This document shows, piece by piece, positions 1 to 6,913 of a stretch of DNA of 12,828 nt (positions within the stretch are counted from its first letter, which is position 1; every line of letters starts with the position of its first letter). The DNA lies in NCBI GenBank assembly GCA_040387055.1, contig JAZKEM010000196.1:1-12828 (forward strand), written 5' to 3'. The notes beneath the pieces are model-generated. The model searched no databases, was not told the DNA's origin, and saw only the letters and a list, made by a program, of their open reading frames with translations. Both the position numbers and the translations under genes were made by a program. Origin of the DNA: Stenotrophobium sp040387055 (GTDB lineage: Bacteria; Pseudomonadota; Gammaproteobacteria; Nevskiales; Nevskiaceae).

Positions 1-2
1 CA

Positions 3-743
3 GCGCAGTTGTTTGCAGGCGGTGGCCGCAAGCACATGGAAATGTTTGGCACCAAAGCGGAGACCTTCGCACACATTGCAGTGAAAGCGCGCAGACATGC
101 GGCCAATAATCCTTACTCGGTGTTCCGTGATCCGATCACGCTGGAGCAGGTGATGTCTGCGCCGACAATCTTTGATCCACTCACGCGTTTGCAATGCTGC
201 CCTCCAACCTGTGGTGCGGCTGCTGCAGTGTTGTGTTCAGAAGCTTTCGCCAAGAAACACGGCCTCGACATGCGCGTGAAAATCGTCGCACAAGCACTCA
301 CTACCGATGGCCCATCAAGCTTCGATGAAGGTGATATGCGCAAGCTCGTCGGTTACGACATGACGGTGAATGCAGCCAAACAGGTTTACGAAAAAGCAGG
401 CGTTGGCCCAGAAGATATTGGTGTATGCGAATTGCATGACTGCTTCACATCAAATGAATTGCTGACCTACGAAGCGTTGGGGCTGACGCCAGAAGGCACC
501 GCCGAAAAATTCATCATGGATGGCGACAACACTTACGGTGGTCGCGTTGTCACCAATCCTTCAGGTGGTTTGCTGTCGAAGGGACATCCACTAGGTGCGA
601 CAGGTCTCGCGCAATGTGCAGAGTTAGTCTGGCAGTTGCGTGATCAAGCAGGGCCGCGACAGGTGTTTGGTGTTCGCAACGCGCTACAACATAACTTGGG
701 GCTTGGCGGCGCTTGCGTGGTCACGCTTTACCAAGCGGCATAA
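3..743 (+). CDS. SCP-x type thiolase / lipid-transfer protein, C-terminal part (5' truncated)
   Basis: This is the 3' portion of a thiolase of the sterol-carrier-protein-x type. The family cleaves 3-ketoacyl-CoA thiolytically, often for branched or sterol-side-chain acyl-CoAs, in the cytoplasm. The frame is open from base 3 with no convincing start (a TTG at 9 lies mid-domain), so the gene begins before the window. About 247 residues remain of a family length near 390-400, so the N-terminal part carrying the nucleophilic Cys is missing. Counting from the TTG, visible motifs are NNPYS (33-37), LQCCP (61-65), the HDCF active-site motif (143-146), NPSGG (183-187), GHPLGATG with its catalytic His (192-199) and the terminal QHNLGLGGA (227-235). 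This motif set fits SCP-x thiolases better than FadA-type thiolases. A SnoaL-like gene follows after 40 bases on the same strand, probably in the same transcript. Family assignment is firm; the substrate is unknown. Confidence 0.9.
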   Translation, partial: AQLFAGGGRKHMEMFGTKAETFAHIAVKARRHAANNPYSVFRDPITLEQVMSAPTIFDPLTRLQCCPPTCGAAAAVLCSEAFAKKHGLDMRVKIVAQALTTDGPSSFDEGDMRKLVGYDMTVNAAKQVYEKAGVGPEDIGVCELHDCFTSNELLTYEALGLTPEGTAEKFIMDGDNTYGGRVVTNPSGGLLSKGHPLGATGLAQCAELVWQLRDQAGPRQVFGVRNALQHNLGLGGACVVTLYQAA

Positions 744-783
744 ATGCGCTGCGTGCGATAGCAATTTCTGTTGGGAGTTATCA

Positions 784-1170
784 ATGACTGTGGCACACGA
801 TGCGCAAGCCAATAAGGCACTTGTACTAGCAGCACTGTCTGGTGTTTTTGTGAAGCGCGATGCGACATTTGTCGATCGTTACTTTGATCCCAATTATCGC
901 CAGCACAATCCAGCAATTCCTAATGGTCCTGAGGCCATCAAAGGGCTGCTGCCGATGCTCAGCCCGGAGTTGAAATATGAGCTCGGCATGGTTGTGGCGG
1001 AAGGCGATTTGGTGATGGTGCATGGCCGCTATACCAACTGGGGGCCTAAGCCGATGGTCGCCGTTGATATTTTTCGCGTCGCCAACGGCAAGTTGGTTGA
1101 GCACTGGGATGTGATGCAAGAAGAAGTGCCCGCTGCTCAGACGCAAAATGGCAACGGGATGTTTCCTTAG
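784..1170 (+). CDS. SnoaL-like / NTF2-fold protein
   Basis: This 128-residue cytoplasmic protein resembles the SnoaL-like proteins described as predicted aldol-condensation-catalysing enzymes (NTF2 fold). Typical marks are YRQHNP (about residues 38-43), VMVHGRY in the middle and VDIFRVANGKLVEHWDVMQ near the C-terminus. The start at 784 is chosen because GGGAG (773-777) sits 6 bases upstream. A longer reading from 640 would overlap the thiolase by about 100 bases and add residues unlike the family. It lies 40 bases downstream of the thiolase, so cotranscription is likely, and it may act on the same pathway. No experimentally fixed reaction follows from the fold: members include cyclases, isomerases, hydratases and proteins of unknown role. 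The NTF2-fold call is firm; the function is open. Confidence 0.8.
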   Translation: MTVAHDAQANKALVLAALSGVFVKRDATFVDRYFDPNYRQHNPAIPNGPEAIKGLLPMLSPELKYELGMVVAEGDLVMVHGRYTNWGPKPMVAVDIFRVANGKLVEHWDVMQEEVPAAQTQNGNGMFP

Positions 1171-1186
1171 CGTGAATCTTTTGCAG

Positions 1187-1213
1187 ACATTGAGCGAGTC
1201 AATCACTCAATGT
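1187..1213. terminator. Hairpin between convergent genes
   Basis: ACATTGAG (1187-1194) pairs perfectly with CTCAATGT (1206-1213) across an 11-base loop, in the 59-base gap between the convergent SnoaL-like and SDR genes. Neither strand has a proper U-tract after the stem, so it is at best a weak terminator or a 3'-end-stabilising hairpin. Confidence 0.35.
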
Positions 1214-1229
1214 GGCTCGACCTGATCGT

Positions 1230-1970
1230 TTACCAAGTTTCCATATACGGACGCAGGTCGAGCTCAAAGGTCCAAGCATCGCGTGGTTGGCTGTGCAGGT
1301 ACCAATAATTTTCGGCGATGTGCTCAGGCAGCATGATGCCTTCTTTATCGATGCGATCCGTATAAACCTTCGGAAAGTTATCGCGGATAAAGGCGGTGTC
1401 GACCATGCCGTCAATCACGACATGCGCAACGTGAATGCCGCGCGGACCCAATTCTCTGCCCATACTTTGTGCGAGGGCGCGCAAGGCATGTTTAGCGCCT
1501 GCGAATGCGGCGAAATTTGCGCCGCCACGCATGCTGGCAGTGGCGCCGGTGAAAATAATGGTGCCGCGTTTGCGTGTCACCATCCGCTTGGCTACTTCAC
1601 GCGCGCTCAAGAAACCTGCGAAGCAGGCCATCTCCCAAATCTTGAAATATTTTTTTGCTGTCTCATCCAGAATTGATGAAGGCACATTGGCGCCTGCGTT
1701 AAACACCAGTACTTCCAGTGTGCCGATCTCGCGTTCAATCTGATCGATGAGATCAACGACTGCTTCTTCCTTGCGTGCGTCGATTGCGAAAGCACGTGCA
1801 CGGCCGCCTTCAGATTCAATCGCTGCGACCAGTTCTTGCAAGGGCTCTAAATTGCGTCGCACGACGCAAGCGACATAACCCTCGCGCGCAAAACGTTTGG
1901 CAATCGCCGAGCCATTGCCTTCGCCAGCACCAATAATTAATACGGCTTTGTTGTTTGTCTCAGCGTTCAT
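1230..1970 (-). CDS. Short-chain dehydrogenase/reductase family protein with non-canonical active site
   Basis: A 246-residue SDR-fold protein of normal classical-SDR length. The N-terminal Rossmann motif is GAGEGNG (14-20), a variant of GxxxGxG. VVRRN (36-40) follows beta-2, with Arg residues that would favour NADP(H). NAG is at 91-93. The active-site region reads TGATASMRGGANFAAFAGAK (141-160). Aligned on the conserved RGG, the catalytic Ser position is Ala143 and the YxxxK Tyr is Phe156, while Lys160 is kept. GPRGIHV (175-181) and the VIDG segment replacing the usual PG are also present. From memory, proteobacterial SDR homologues with this AAFA-type motif exist, so this is probably a real subfamily rather than decay. 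The ATG is preceded by GGAG with a 5-base gap. The gene faces the thiolase/SnoaL pair and diverges from the GGDEF gene. It could be a reductase with altered chemistry or a non-catalytic binder. Confidence 0.85.
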   Translation of the reverse strand: MNAETNNKAVLIIGAGEGNGSAIAKRFAREGYVACVVRRNLEPLQELVAAIESEGGRARAFAIDARKEEAVVDLIDQIEREIGTLEVLVFNAGANVPSSILDETAKKYFKIWEMACFAGFLSAREVAKRMVTRKRGTIIFTGATASMRGGANFAAFAGAKHALRALAQSMGRELGPRGIHVAHVVIDGMVDTAFIRDNFPKVYTDRIDKEGIMLPEHIAENYWYLHSQPRDAWTFELDLRPYMETW

Positions 1971-2008
1971 TTCAACTCCATCACGTAAGGCAGATCAGCT
2001 GCGTCTAT

Positions 2009-2074
2009 CGGGGCTAGGGCCCCGGTGGGCATTTAGTCAATGAAACCGTGAACTCAGGGATGTAAACTTCATCC
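2009..2074. other. Divergent SDR/GGDEF intergenic hairpins
   Basis: The 113-base gap between the SDR start and the GGDEF start contains two small inverted repeats. CGGGGC (2009-2014) pairs with GCCCCG (2019-2024), and GGATG (2058-2062) pairs with CATCC (2070-2074). No convincing -35/-10 pair was found in either direction. They may be operator or leader structures, or chance. Confidence 0.25.
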
Positions 2075-2083
2075 ATCGAATAA

Positions 2084-3103
2084 ATGGACTCGAACGCCAT
2101 GGATGACGCTCTGAGACGTATGCTGGATTCTGTCACCGGAACTAACGATCTGGAAAATCTGGTTCGCCCGATGCTGGAGTTGCTGGAGGCGATTACCGGG
2201 CTAGATTCGACCTATCTCACAACGATCGATGAGAATGCGGGTCTTCAGCATATCTTGTACTCCAGAAATTCGAGCAAATTGCAGATTCCTGAAGGGCTGT
2301 CAGTGCCGTGGGGAGACACGCTGTGCAAGCGTGCGCTCGAAGAAGGCCGACCCTACACCGATGACGTTGCGAATTGCTGGGGCGACTCAGAAGCCGCGCG
2401 CGCACTGGGCATCAGCACGTATCTTAGCCAGCCCATTCGCATGCTCGATGGCGACATCTATGGAACCTTATGTGCGGCTAGCGGCGAGCGCGTTGCGCTC
2501 AAGCCTGAGACCATCAACATCCTTGCAAAGTTTGCCAAGCTCATTGCTCAGCAAGTTGAACGCGAGCGCGCACTGAGACTTGTCAGTGCAGCGAACCTAG
2601 AGCTTTCTTCACATGCCTTGGCTGACCCTCTGACTGGATTGGCGAATCGCCGCAGAATGGAACAAGATCTCCAGCGCATGCTCGCGACCTCCGAGCGCGA
2701 CGGCAAACCCTTGGTTGTCGCTTTCATCGACTTGGATGGTTTCAAAGAGATCAACGATCGCTATGGTCATGAGGCCGGCGACGAACTTTTGGTCTATATC
2801 GCCAGAAATCTCACGTCAGTCGTACGTCCAACAGATCTTGTTGCGCGCATCGGCGGCGACGAATTCGTGGTGTTGGCGCCGGGTGCCGTAGGTTCGGTTT
2901 TACGTGATCGTTTGGAAGAAGCCACTGTGAGCTACTTTTCGCATGGCAATCACAAGATCGAATATCACGGCGGCAGCGTCGGCGTGACGACGATCGCGCC
3001 TGGTGATCACGACATTACTGAGGCGCTCAACCGGGCAGATTCCGCGATGTACCAAGTCAAAAGAGCAAGAAAAGCTCAGCCTCAGTCCCGCACGCAGCAT
3101 TAA
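2084..3103 (+). CDS. GAF-GGDEF diguanylate cyclase
   Basis: A 339-residue cytoplasmic protein predicted to make cyclic di-GMP from two GTP. An N-terminal GAF-type sensor domain spans about residues 22-158, including ISTYLSQPI (110-118) and YGTLCAAS (126-133). A linker helix (155-175) leads to a GGDEF domain at about 176-329. The domain shows DPLTGLANRR (181-190), metal-binding Asp in FIDLDGFKEIND (214-225), GHEAGDE (228-234) and the intact catalytic GGDEF (257-261). RPTD (248-251) lies exactly five residues before GGDEF, matching the RxxD inhibitory I-site, so product feedback is expected. No transmembrane segment is visible, so the sensed signal is probably small and cytoplasmic. There is no good ribosome-binding site before 2084 or before the in-frame ATG at 2099, so the start is uncertain by a few codons. 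No EAL domain and no adjacent partner. Confidence 0.9.
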   Translation: MDSNAMDDALRRMLDSVTGTNDLENLVRPMLELLEAITGLDSTYLTTIDENAGLQHILYSRNSSKLQIPEGLSVPWGDTLCKRALEEGRPYTDDVANCWGDSEAARALGISTYLSQPIRMLDGDIYGTLCAASGERVALKPETINILAKFAKLIAQQVERERALRLVSAANLELSSHALADPLTGLANRRRMEQDLQRMLATSERDGKPLVVAFIDLDGFKEINDRYGHEAGDELLVYIARNLTSVVRPTDLVARIGGDEFVVLAPGAVGSVLRDRLEEATVSYFSHGNHKIEYHGGSVGVTTIAPGDHDITEALNRADSAMYQVKRARKAQPQSRTQH

Positions 3104-3238
3104 TAGTGGGTATGCCTATTTCCTGAGACGCCATGCTTTTGCGACGATTGCGCGCATTTGGCGAAAATGGGGGTGTGTCATCGGATGACGCAGCTTTGGC
3201 ACTGTGACCCAATACCAATTAGCAAGACCTAAAATAAA

Positions 3239-3271
3239 AAACCCTTGTTTCTTTATAAGAAACAAGGGTTT
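3239..3271 (-). terminator. Rho-independent terminator of the CAU tRNA
   Basis: A perfect 15-bp stem (3239-3253 with 3257-3271) and 3-base loop lie just downstream of the tRNA on the - strand. The - strand then reads TTTTTATTTT (3240-3231), so the orientation suits the tRNA. The 3' flank on the + strand is less T-rich, so it is a weaker terminator for the GGDEF gene. Confidence 0.85.
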
Positions 3272-3276
3272 AGAAT

Positions 3277-3353
3277 TGGTGGTGATAAGTGGATTTGAAC
3301 CACCGACCTCAGCATTATGAGTGCCGCGCTCTAACCAACTGAGCTATATCACC
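3277..3353 (-). tRNA. tRNA-Met (CAT), elongator type most likely
   Basis: A 77-base cloverleaf with encoded CCA (3279-3277). The acceptor stem GGTGATA/TATCACC is perfect, and the D-arm reads GCTCAGTTGGTTAGAGC. The anticodon loop is CTCATAA with anticodon CAT at 3319-3317, in a stem CGGCA/TGCTG that has one G-T pair. The T-arm is GGTGG-TTCAAAT-CCACT. A CAU anticodon can belong to initiator Met, elongator Met or lysidine-modified Ile2. The paired first base of the acceptor stem argues against initiator. Elongator Met is favoured over Ile2 but not proven, because the two are separated by subtle identity elements. It is a single-gene unit with its own promoter and terminator. Confidence 0.9.
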
Positions 3354-3366
3354 GTTGGGGGCGCGC

Positions 3367-3395
3367 ATTGTAAGTGGTTGTCGTCGTGGCGTAAA
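3367..3395 (-). promoter_or_regulatory. sigma-70 promoter of the CAU tRNA
   Basis: On the - strand, TTTACG (3395-3390) is followed after 17 bases by TACAAT (3372-3367). The GC discriminator GCGCGCCCCC (from 3366) comes next. The mature tRNA begins 13 bases after the -10, leaving a leader of only a few bases. The discriminator is nearly identical to those of tRNA-Gln and rplY in this window. Confidence 0.7.
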
Positions 3396-3440
3396 CGACA
3401 AATGTTGCGATGCGGATTTTGATGCCTTGGCGGAGCAAAT

Positions 3441-3484
3441 CGGCGAACATGCTCGCCTGACTGCGGTCATACGGCCGATTCGGC
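3441..3484. promoter_or_regulatory. Possible operator dyads upstream of opgD
   Basis: The 173-base gap between the tRNA and opgD contains GGCGA (3442-3446) inverted against TCGCC (3453-3457), and the near-perfect palindrome GCCGATTCGGC (3474-3484), about 42 bases before the opgD ATG. No clear promoter could be picked. Assignment as operators is speculative. Confidence 0.2.
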
Positions 3485-3526
3485 TGAATCACGATCAGAA
3501 TTAACAAGAAATTAGGACTTATCTTC

Positions 3527-5107
3527 ATGCAACGTCGCGACTTTCTGAAATCCGCCATTGCGATTGCCGCTACGAGCTTCCCTGCCTACGACCTCTTGGC
3601 GGCGCCGCCTTTTGCGCCGGGTCAGCGTTTTGATTACGCCTGGCTCAAGGGTTATGCGCGTTCGCTGTCGGGCCTGCCGTATACCCCGCCTTCGCGCAAT
3701 ATTCCGGCATCGTTGGCCAATCTGTCGTACGACCAATATCAGTCGATCCGCTTCAAGCCAGAGCATTCGCTGTGGGCGGACAAGAACCTCAATTTCCAGA
3801 TGCAGTTTTTCCATCTGGGGCAGGGCTTCCGCGAAGCCGTGCGCGTCAATGAAGTTGTGAATGGCATCTCGCAGCCGTTGGCCTACAACCCGTCAATGTT
3901 TGATTTATCCAAGAGCGGCGTTAAAGGGCGCTCTCTGCCTAAGGATTTGGGCTACGCCGGTCTGCGCGTGCACTTCCACTCAGATTGGAATGCAGACTTC
4001 GCTGTGTTTCTTGGCGCGAGTTATTTCCGCGCAATTGGCACTAGCAAGCAATACGGGTTATCAGCGCGCGGATTGGCGATTGATAGCGGCATGAACAAGC
4101 CGGAAGAATTTCCGGTCTTCACTGCGTTCTGGCTCGAGCGTCCATCGCCAACAGCTGAGCGTTTAACAATTTATGCGCTGATGGAATCCGCCAGCATCAG
4201 CGGCGCTTATCGCTTTGACATTGCACCAGGCGAACCACTGACGATGGACGTGGACGCTGCGTTGTATCCGCGCAAGCCGATCGAGCGTCTTGGTGTTGCA
4301 CCGCTGACCAGCATGTATCTGTTCGGCGAAAACGATCGACGCATGGCGAACGACTGGCGTCCGGAGATTCACGATACCGATGGTCTGTCGATCAACGCGG
4401 GTAGTGGTGAGTGGTTGTGGCGTCCGTTGAACAATCCGACAGCCGTGCGCGTTAATTCTTATCTTGATGAGAACCCACGTGGCTTTGGTTTGATGCAACG
4501 TGATCGCAACTTTGATCACTACCAAGACGATGGCGTGTTCTACGATCGTCGCCCGAGTCTCTGGGTTGAACCGCGTAATGGCGGTAGCAACAACTGGGGC
4601 AAGGGTGCGGTGCAGTTGCTTGAGCTACCTGCGCCTGATGAGACGCACGACAACATCGTCGCTTTCTGGAATCCGGCGACCAAGCCGATGCCCGGACAAG
4701 AGTTGCTCTTTAGCTATCGCATGAGCTGGGGCGAGCGCATGCCAGTCGTTGCTCCGCTGGGTCGCGTGGTCGCAACGCGCACGGGCATGGGCGGTGTTGT
4801 TGGACAGCCGCGCAAATATTTCTCCTGGCGCTTTGCTGTGGATTTCAACGGCGGCAATCTCGCGCAGCTCGCACGTGACGCCAAAGTGGAAGCAGTGATT
4901 TGGGCATCACGCGGAAAAGTTGAAATCACTTCTGCACGTCCGCAGTTTGAAGTGGACGGTTATCGCGCGATGTTTGATCTCAAGCCAACGGATGACAGCA
5001 CTGAGCCGATCGATTTCCGCATGTATCTGCGTTTGAAAGGTCAGCCGCTGACAGAGACGTGGACGTATCAGTGGGTTCCACCTCCGCCAGATCAGCGTCG
5101 GTTTTAA
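3527..5107 (+). CDS. opgD: Glucan biosynthesis protein D, Tat-exported (osmoregulated periplasmic glucans)
   Basis: A 526-residue periplasmic protein of the OpgG/OpgD (MdoG/MdoD) family, which shapes osmoregulated periplasmic beta-glucans. From memory, E. coli members were recently shown to act on beta-1,2-glucan. The N-terminus MQRRDFLKSA plus a hydrophobic stretch is a twin-arginine signal, with likely cleavage near residue 26 (LLAAPPF). Tat export distinguishes OpgD from Sec-exported OpgG. Family landmarks matching E. coli OpgD are FFHLGQGFR (about 94-102), FLGASYFRA (about 162-170), YGLSARGLAID (about 174-184), EFPVFTAFW, SLWVEPRN (about 344-351), VATRTGMGG (about 415-423) and DFRMYLRLKGQ near the end. 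Length is slightly below the roughly 550 of E. coli. AGGA lies about 9 bases before the ATG. No opgH or opgG is adjacent, so it stands alone, and it ends at a terminator shared with ychF. Confidence 0.93.
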   Translation: MQRRDFLKSAIAIAATSFPAYDLLAAPPFAPGQRFDYAWLKGYARSLSGLPYTPPSRNIPASLANLSYDQYQSIRFKPEHSLWADKNLNFQMQFFHLGQGFREAVRVNEVVNGISQPLAYNPSMFDLSKSGVKGRSLPKDLGYAGLRVHFHSDWNADFAVFLGASYFRAIGTSKQYGLSARGLAIDSGMNKPEEFPVFTAFWLERPSPTAERLTIYALMESASISGAYRFDIAPGEPLTMDVDAALYPRKPIERLGVAPLTSMYLFGENDRRMANDWRPEIHDTDGLSINAGSGEWLWRPLNNPTAVRVNSYLDENPRGFGLMQRDRNFDHYQDDGVFYDRRPSLWVEPRNGGSNNWGKGAVQLLELPAPDETHDNIVAFWNPATKPMPGQELLFSYRMSWGERMPVVAPLGRVVATRTGMGGVVGQPRKYFSWRFAVDFNGGNLAQLARDAKVEAVIWASRGKVEITSARPQFEVDGYRAMFDLKPTDDSTEPIDFRMYLRLKGQPLTETWTYQWVPPPPDQRRF

Positions 5108-5110
5108 AAC

Positions 5111-5138
5111 AAAAAGCCCACCGAAAGGTGGGCTTTTT
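5111..5138. terminator. Bidirectional terminator between opgD and ychF
   Basis: AAAAAGCCCACC (5111-5122), a GAAA loop and GGTGGGCTTTTT (5127-5138) form a perfect 12-bp stem. It has A-tract and T-tract arms on both sides, so it can end transcription from opgD (+) and from ychF (-). It begins 4 bases after the opgD stop and lies 18 bases from the ychF stop. Confidence 0.93.
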
Positions 5139-5156
5139 AGTATGCGAAGATTTCGC

Positions 5157-6248
5157 TTAGACGTTGAAGCGGAAATGCATTACATCGCCTTCTTTAACGA
5201 TGTATTCCTTGCCTTCCAAGCGCCACTTGCCCGCTTCCTTGGCACCAGCTTCACCCTTGAACTGGATGTAGTCGTCGTAGCCGATGACTTCTGCGCGGAT
5301 AAAACCTTTTTCAAAGTCGGTGTGAATCACGCCTGCAGCCTGTGGGCCGGTGGCGCCAACTTTCACTGTCCATGCGCGTACTTCCTGCACGCCAGCGGTG
5401 AAGTAGGTTTGCAGGCCGAGCAGATCGTAGGCGCTGCGGATCACGCGGTTGAGGCCGGGTTCTTCGAGACCGAGTGAATCGAGGAAGTCTTTCTTGTCGG
5501 CTTCTTCGAGCTGTGCAATTTCTGCTTCGATCTGCGCGCAGACGATGACGACTGTCGCGTTTTCTTTCGCTGCTAGTGCTTTCACGCGGTCAACGTATTC
5601 GTTGCCGCCCAGACCTGCTTCATCGACGTTGGTGATGTAGAGGCCGGGCTTGGCGGTGATCAGCTGCAGTTCCTTGACGATGATTTTTTCGTTTTCATCG
5701 AAGGTCATGCTGCGAACCGCATTGCCAGCATCCAGATGCGCTTGTACGCGCGTAAGGCAGGCGACGCGGGCGATGTGTTCAGCGTTGCCGCTCTTGGCGA
5801 GCTTGGCGGAGCGCTCGAGCGATTTCGTCACGCGTTCAAGATCAGCCAGTGCGAGTTCGGTGCCGATCACTTCGATGTCGCGGATCGGATCAACGCTGTC
5901 CATCACATGGATAACGTCGTCATCAACGAAGCAGCGCACGACGTGCGCAATCGCATCGGTCTCGCGGATGTGTGAGAGAAAGGCGTTGCCTTTGCCTTTG
6001 CCTTCGCTGGCGCCTTCAACGAGGCCAGCGATATCGACGAACTCAACGCTCGCAGGCAACACGCGCTGCGGCTTCACGATCAGTGAGAGCGCATCCAAGC
6101 GCGGGTCAGGCACGCCAACAACGCCGACGTTCGGGTCGATGGTGCAGAAGGGATAGTTTTCCGCAGCGATCTGCGCTTTGGTCAGCGCATTGAACAACGT
6201 CGATTTACCAACGTTAGGAAGACCGACAATTCCGCATTTGATGCCCAT
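5157..6248 (-). CDS. ychF: Redox/ribosome-associated ATPase YchF (OLA1 family)
   Basis: A 363-residue protein, exactly the expected YchF length. YchF is a universally conserved Obg-related P-loop NTPase that prefers ATP, binds ribosomes and modulates oxidative-stress responses and translation initiation. The Walker A/G1 loop is GLPNVGKST (9-17), the G3 motif DIAG is at 72-75, and the G4 position reads NVDE (207-210) instead of NKxD, which is what gives the family ATP specificity. A helical hairpin region follows (about 130-180), and a TGS domain occupies about 280-363, ending FRFNV. It starts 11 bases after the pth stop, with AAAGAG as a likely ribosome-binding site, and so is very probably cotranscribed with pth, the arrangement seen in many gammaproteobacteria. 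Confidence 0.97.
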   Translation of the reverse strand: MGIKCGIVGLPNVGKSTLFNALTKAQIAAENYPFCTIDPNVGVVGVPDPRLDALSLIVKPQRVLPASVEFVDIAGLVEGASEGKGKGNAFLSHIRETDAIAHVVRCFVDDDVIHVMDSVDPIRDIEVIGTELALADLERVTKSLERSAKLAKSGNAEHIARVACLTRVQAHLDAGNAVRSMTFDENEKIIVKELQLITAKPGLYITNVDEAGLGGNEYVDRVKALAAKENATVVIVCAQIEAEIAQLEEADKKDFLDSLGLEEPGLNRVIRSAYDLLGLQTYFTAGVQEVRAWTVKVGATGPQAAGVIHTDFEKGFIRAEVIGYDDYIQFKGEAGAKEAGKWRLEGKEYIVKEGDVMHFRFNV

Positions 6249-6259
6249 GTGTGTGCTCT

Positions 6260-6838
6260 TTATTTAACGCTGTGTAATTGGTGCACGGCTTTTTCCCAGT
6301 TCTGTGTCAGCCACACAGGGATTGCCGCTGCCGCCGAGATCAACGAGTCGTTGATCAATTGCTCGTCCGCCTTATTGGCGCGGCCGAGTACGTAGTTGTG
6401 GACCAGATCTTTGTGACCGGGATGGCCGATGCCAACGCGGAGACGCAAATAATCCGGACCGAAATGTTGATGCAATGATCGCAAACCGTTGTGTCCGCCG
6501 TGACCGCCGCCCGCTTTCATGCGAACAGTGCCTGCAGGCAAATCAAGTTCATCGTGTGCGATCAGAATGTCTGCAGGTGTGAGCTTGTAGAACTGTGCCA
6601 GCTTCTGCGCAGGCTCCCCGCTGCGATTCATGAACGTCATCGGTTTGAATAACAGCAAATCTTCGCCACCACATTTGATGCGTGCCAACTCGCCTTGAAA
6701 CTTTGACTCTGCGCGAAAGCTGACGCGTTCTGCAGCGGCAAGTTGTTCCACAAACCAAAAACCCGCGTTGTGGCGGGTGCGTTCGTATTCGGCGCCGGGA
6801 TTGCCGAGGCCAATAATCGCGCGAAGGGTCGAGGACAT
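6260..6838 (-). CDS. pth: Peptidyl-tRNA hydrolase
   Basis: A 192-residue cytoplasmic enzyme that frees tRNA from prematurely released peptidyl-tRNA; it is essential in most bacteria. All known active-site residues are present. Asn13 is in GLGNPGAEY, the catalytic His23 is in TRHNAGFWFV, Asn71 is in MTFMNRSGE, Asp96 is in HDELDLPAG and Asn117 is in GGHGGHNGL. The length fits the family (about 190-195). The ATG at 6838 has only a weak ribosome-binding site (a purine-rich ACAGAAAA immediately before it). A strong terminator hairpin lies 23 bases upstream, leaving no room for a promoter between. Expression must come from read-through of rplY transcripts or from a promoter inside the rplY coding region. 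ychF follows after 11 bases. Confidence 0.97.
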   Translation of the reverse strand: MSSTLRAIIGLGNPGAEYERTRHNAGFWFVEQLAAAERVSFRAESKFQGELARIKCGGEDLLLFKPMTFMNRSGEPAQKLAQFYKLTPADILIAHDELDLPAGTVRMKAGGGHGGHNGLRSLHQHFGPDYLRLRVGIGHPGHKDLVHNYVLGRANKADEQLINDSLISAAAAIPVWLTQNWEKAVHQLHSVK

Positions 6839-6861
6839 TTTTCTGTCGGTCTAAACGAAAA

Positions 6862-6893
6862 CCCCGTCCGGCCACTTGCGCAGGCGGACGGGG
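6862..6893 (-). terminator. Terminator or attenuator between rplY and pth
   Basis: On the - strand CCCCGTCCG (6893-6885) pairs with CGGACGGGG (6870-6862), a 9-bp GC-rich stem with a 14-base loop, followed by TTTTCGTTTAG. It lies 20 bases after the rplY stop and 23 bases before the pth ATG. The U-tract is interrupted by CG, so partial read-through into pth-ychF is plausible. Confidence 0.8.
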
Positions 6894-6913
6894 CTGATTC
6901 GCATCGAGAAGAA

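Noticed and set aside
640..783. N-terminal extension of the SnoaL-like gene inside the thiolase
   Set aside because: The extension is in a second frame of the thiolase, and a good ribosome-binding site marks the ATG at 784.
1187..1213. A strong terminator between the SnoaL-like gene and the SDR
   Set aside because: The stem is perfect but neither strand has a U-tract, so it is listed only at low confidence.
5650..6156. A 168-codon + strand open frame opposite ychF
   Set aside because: Ser/Thr-rich shadow of the well-conserved ychF reading frame, with no recognisable motif.
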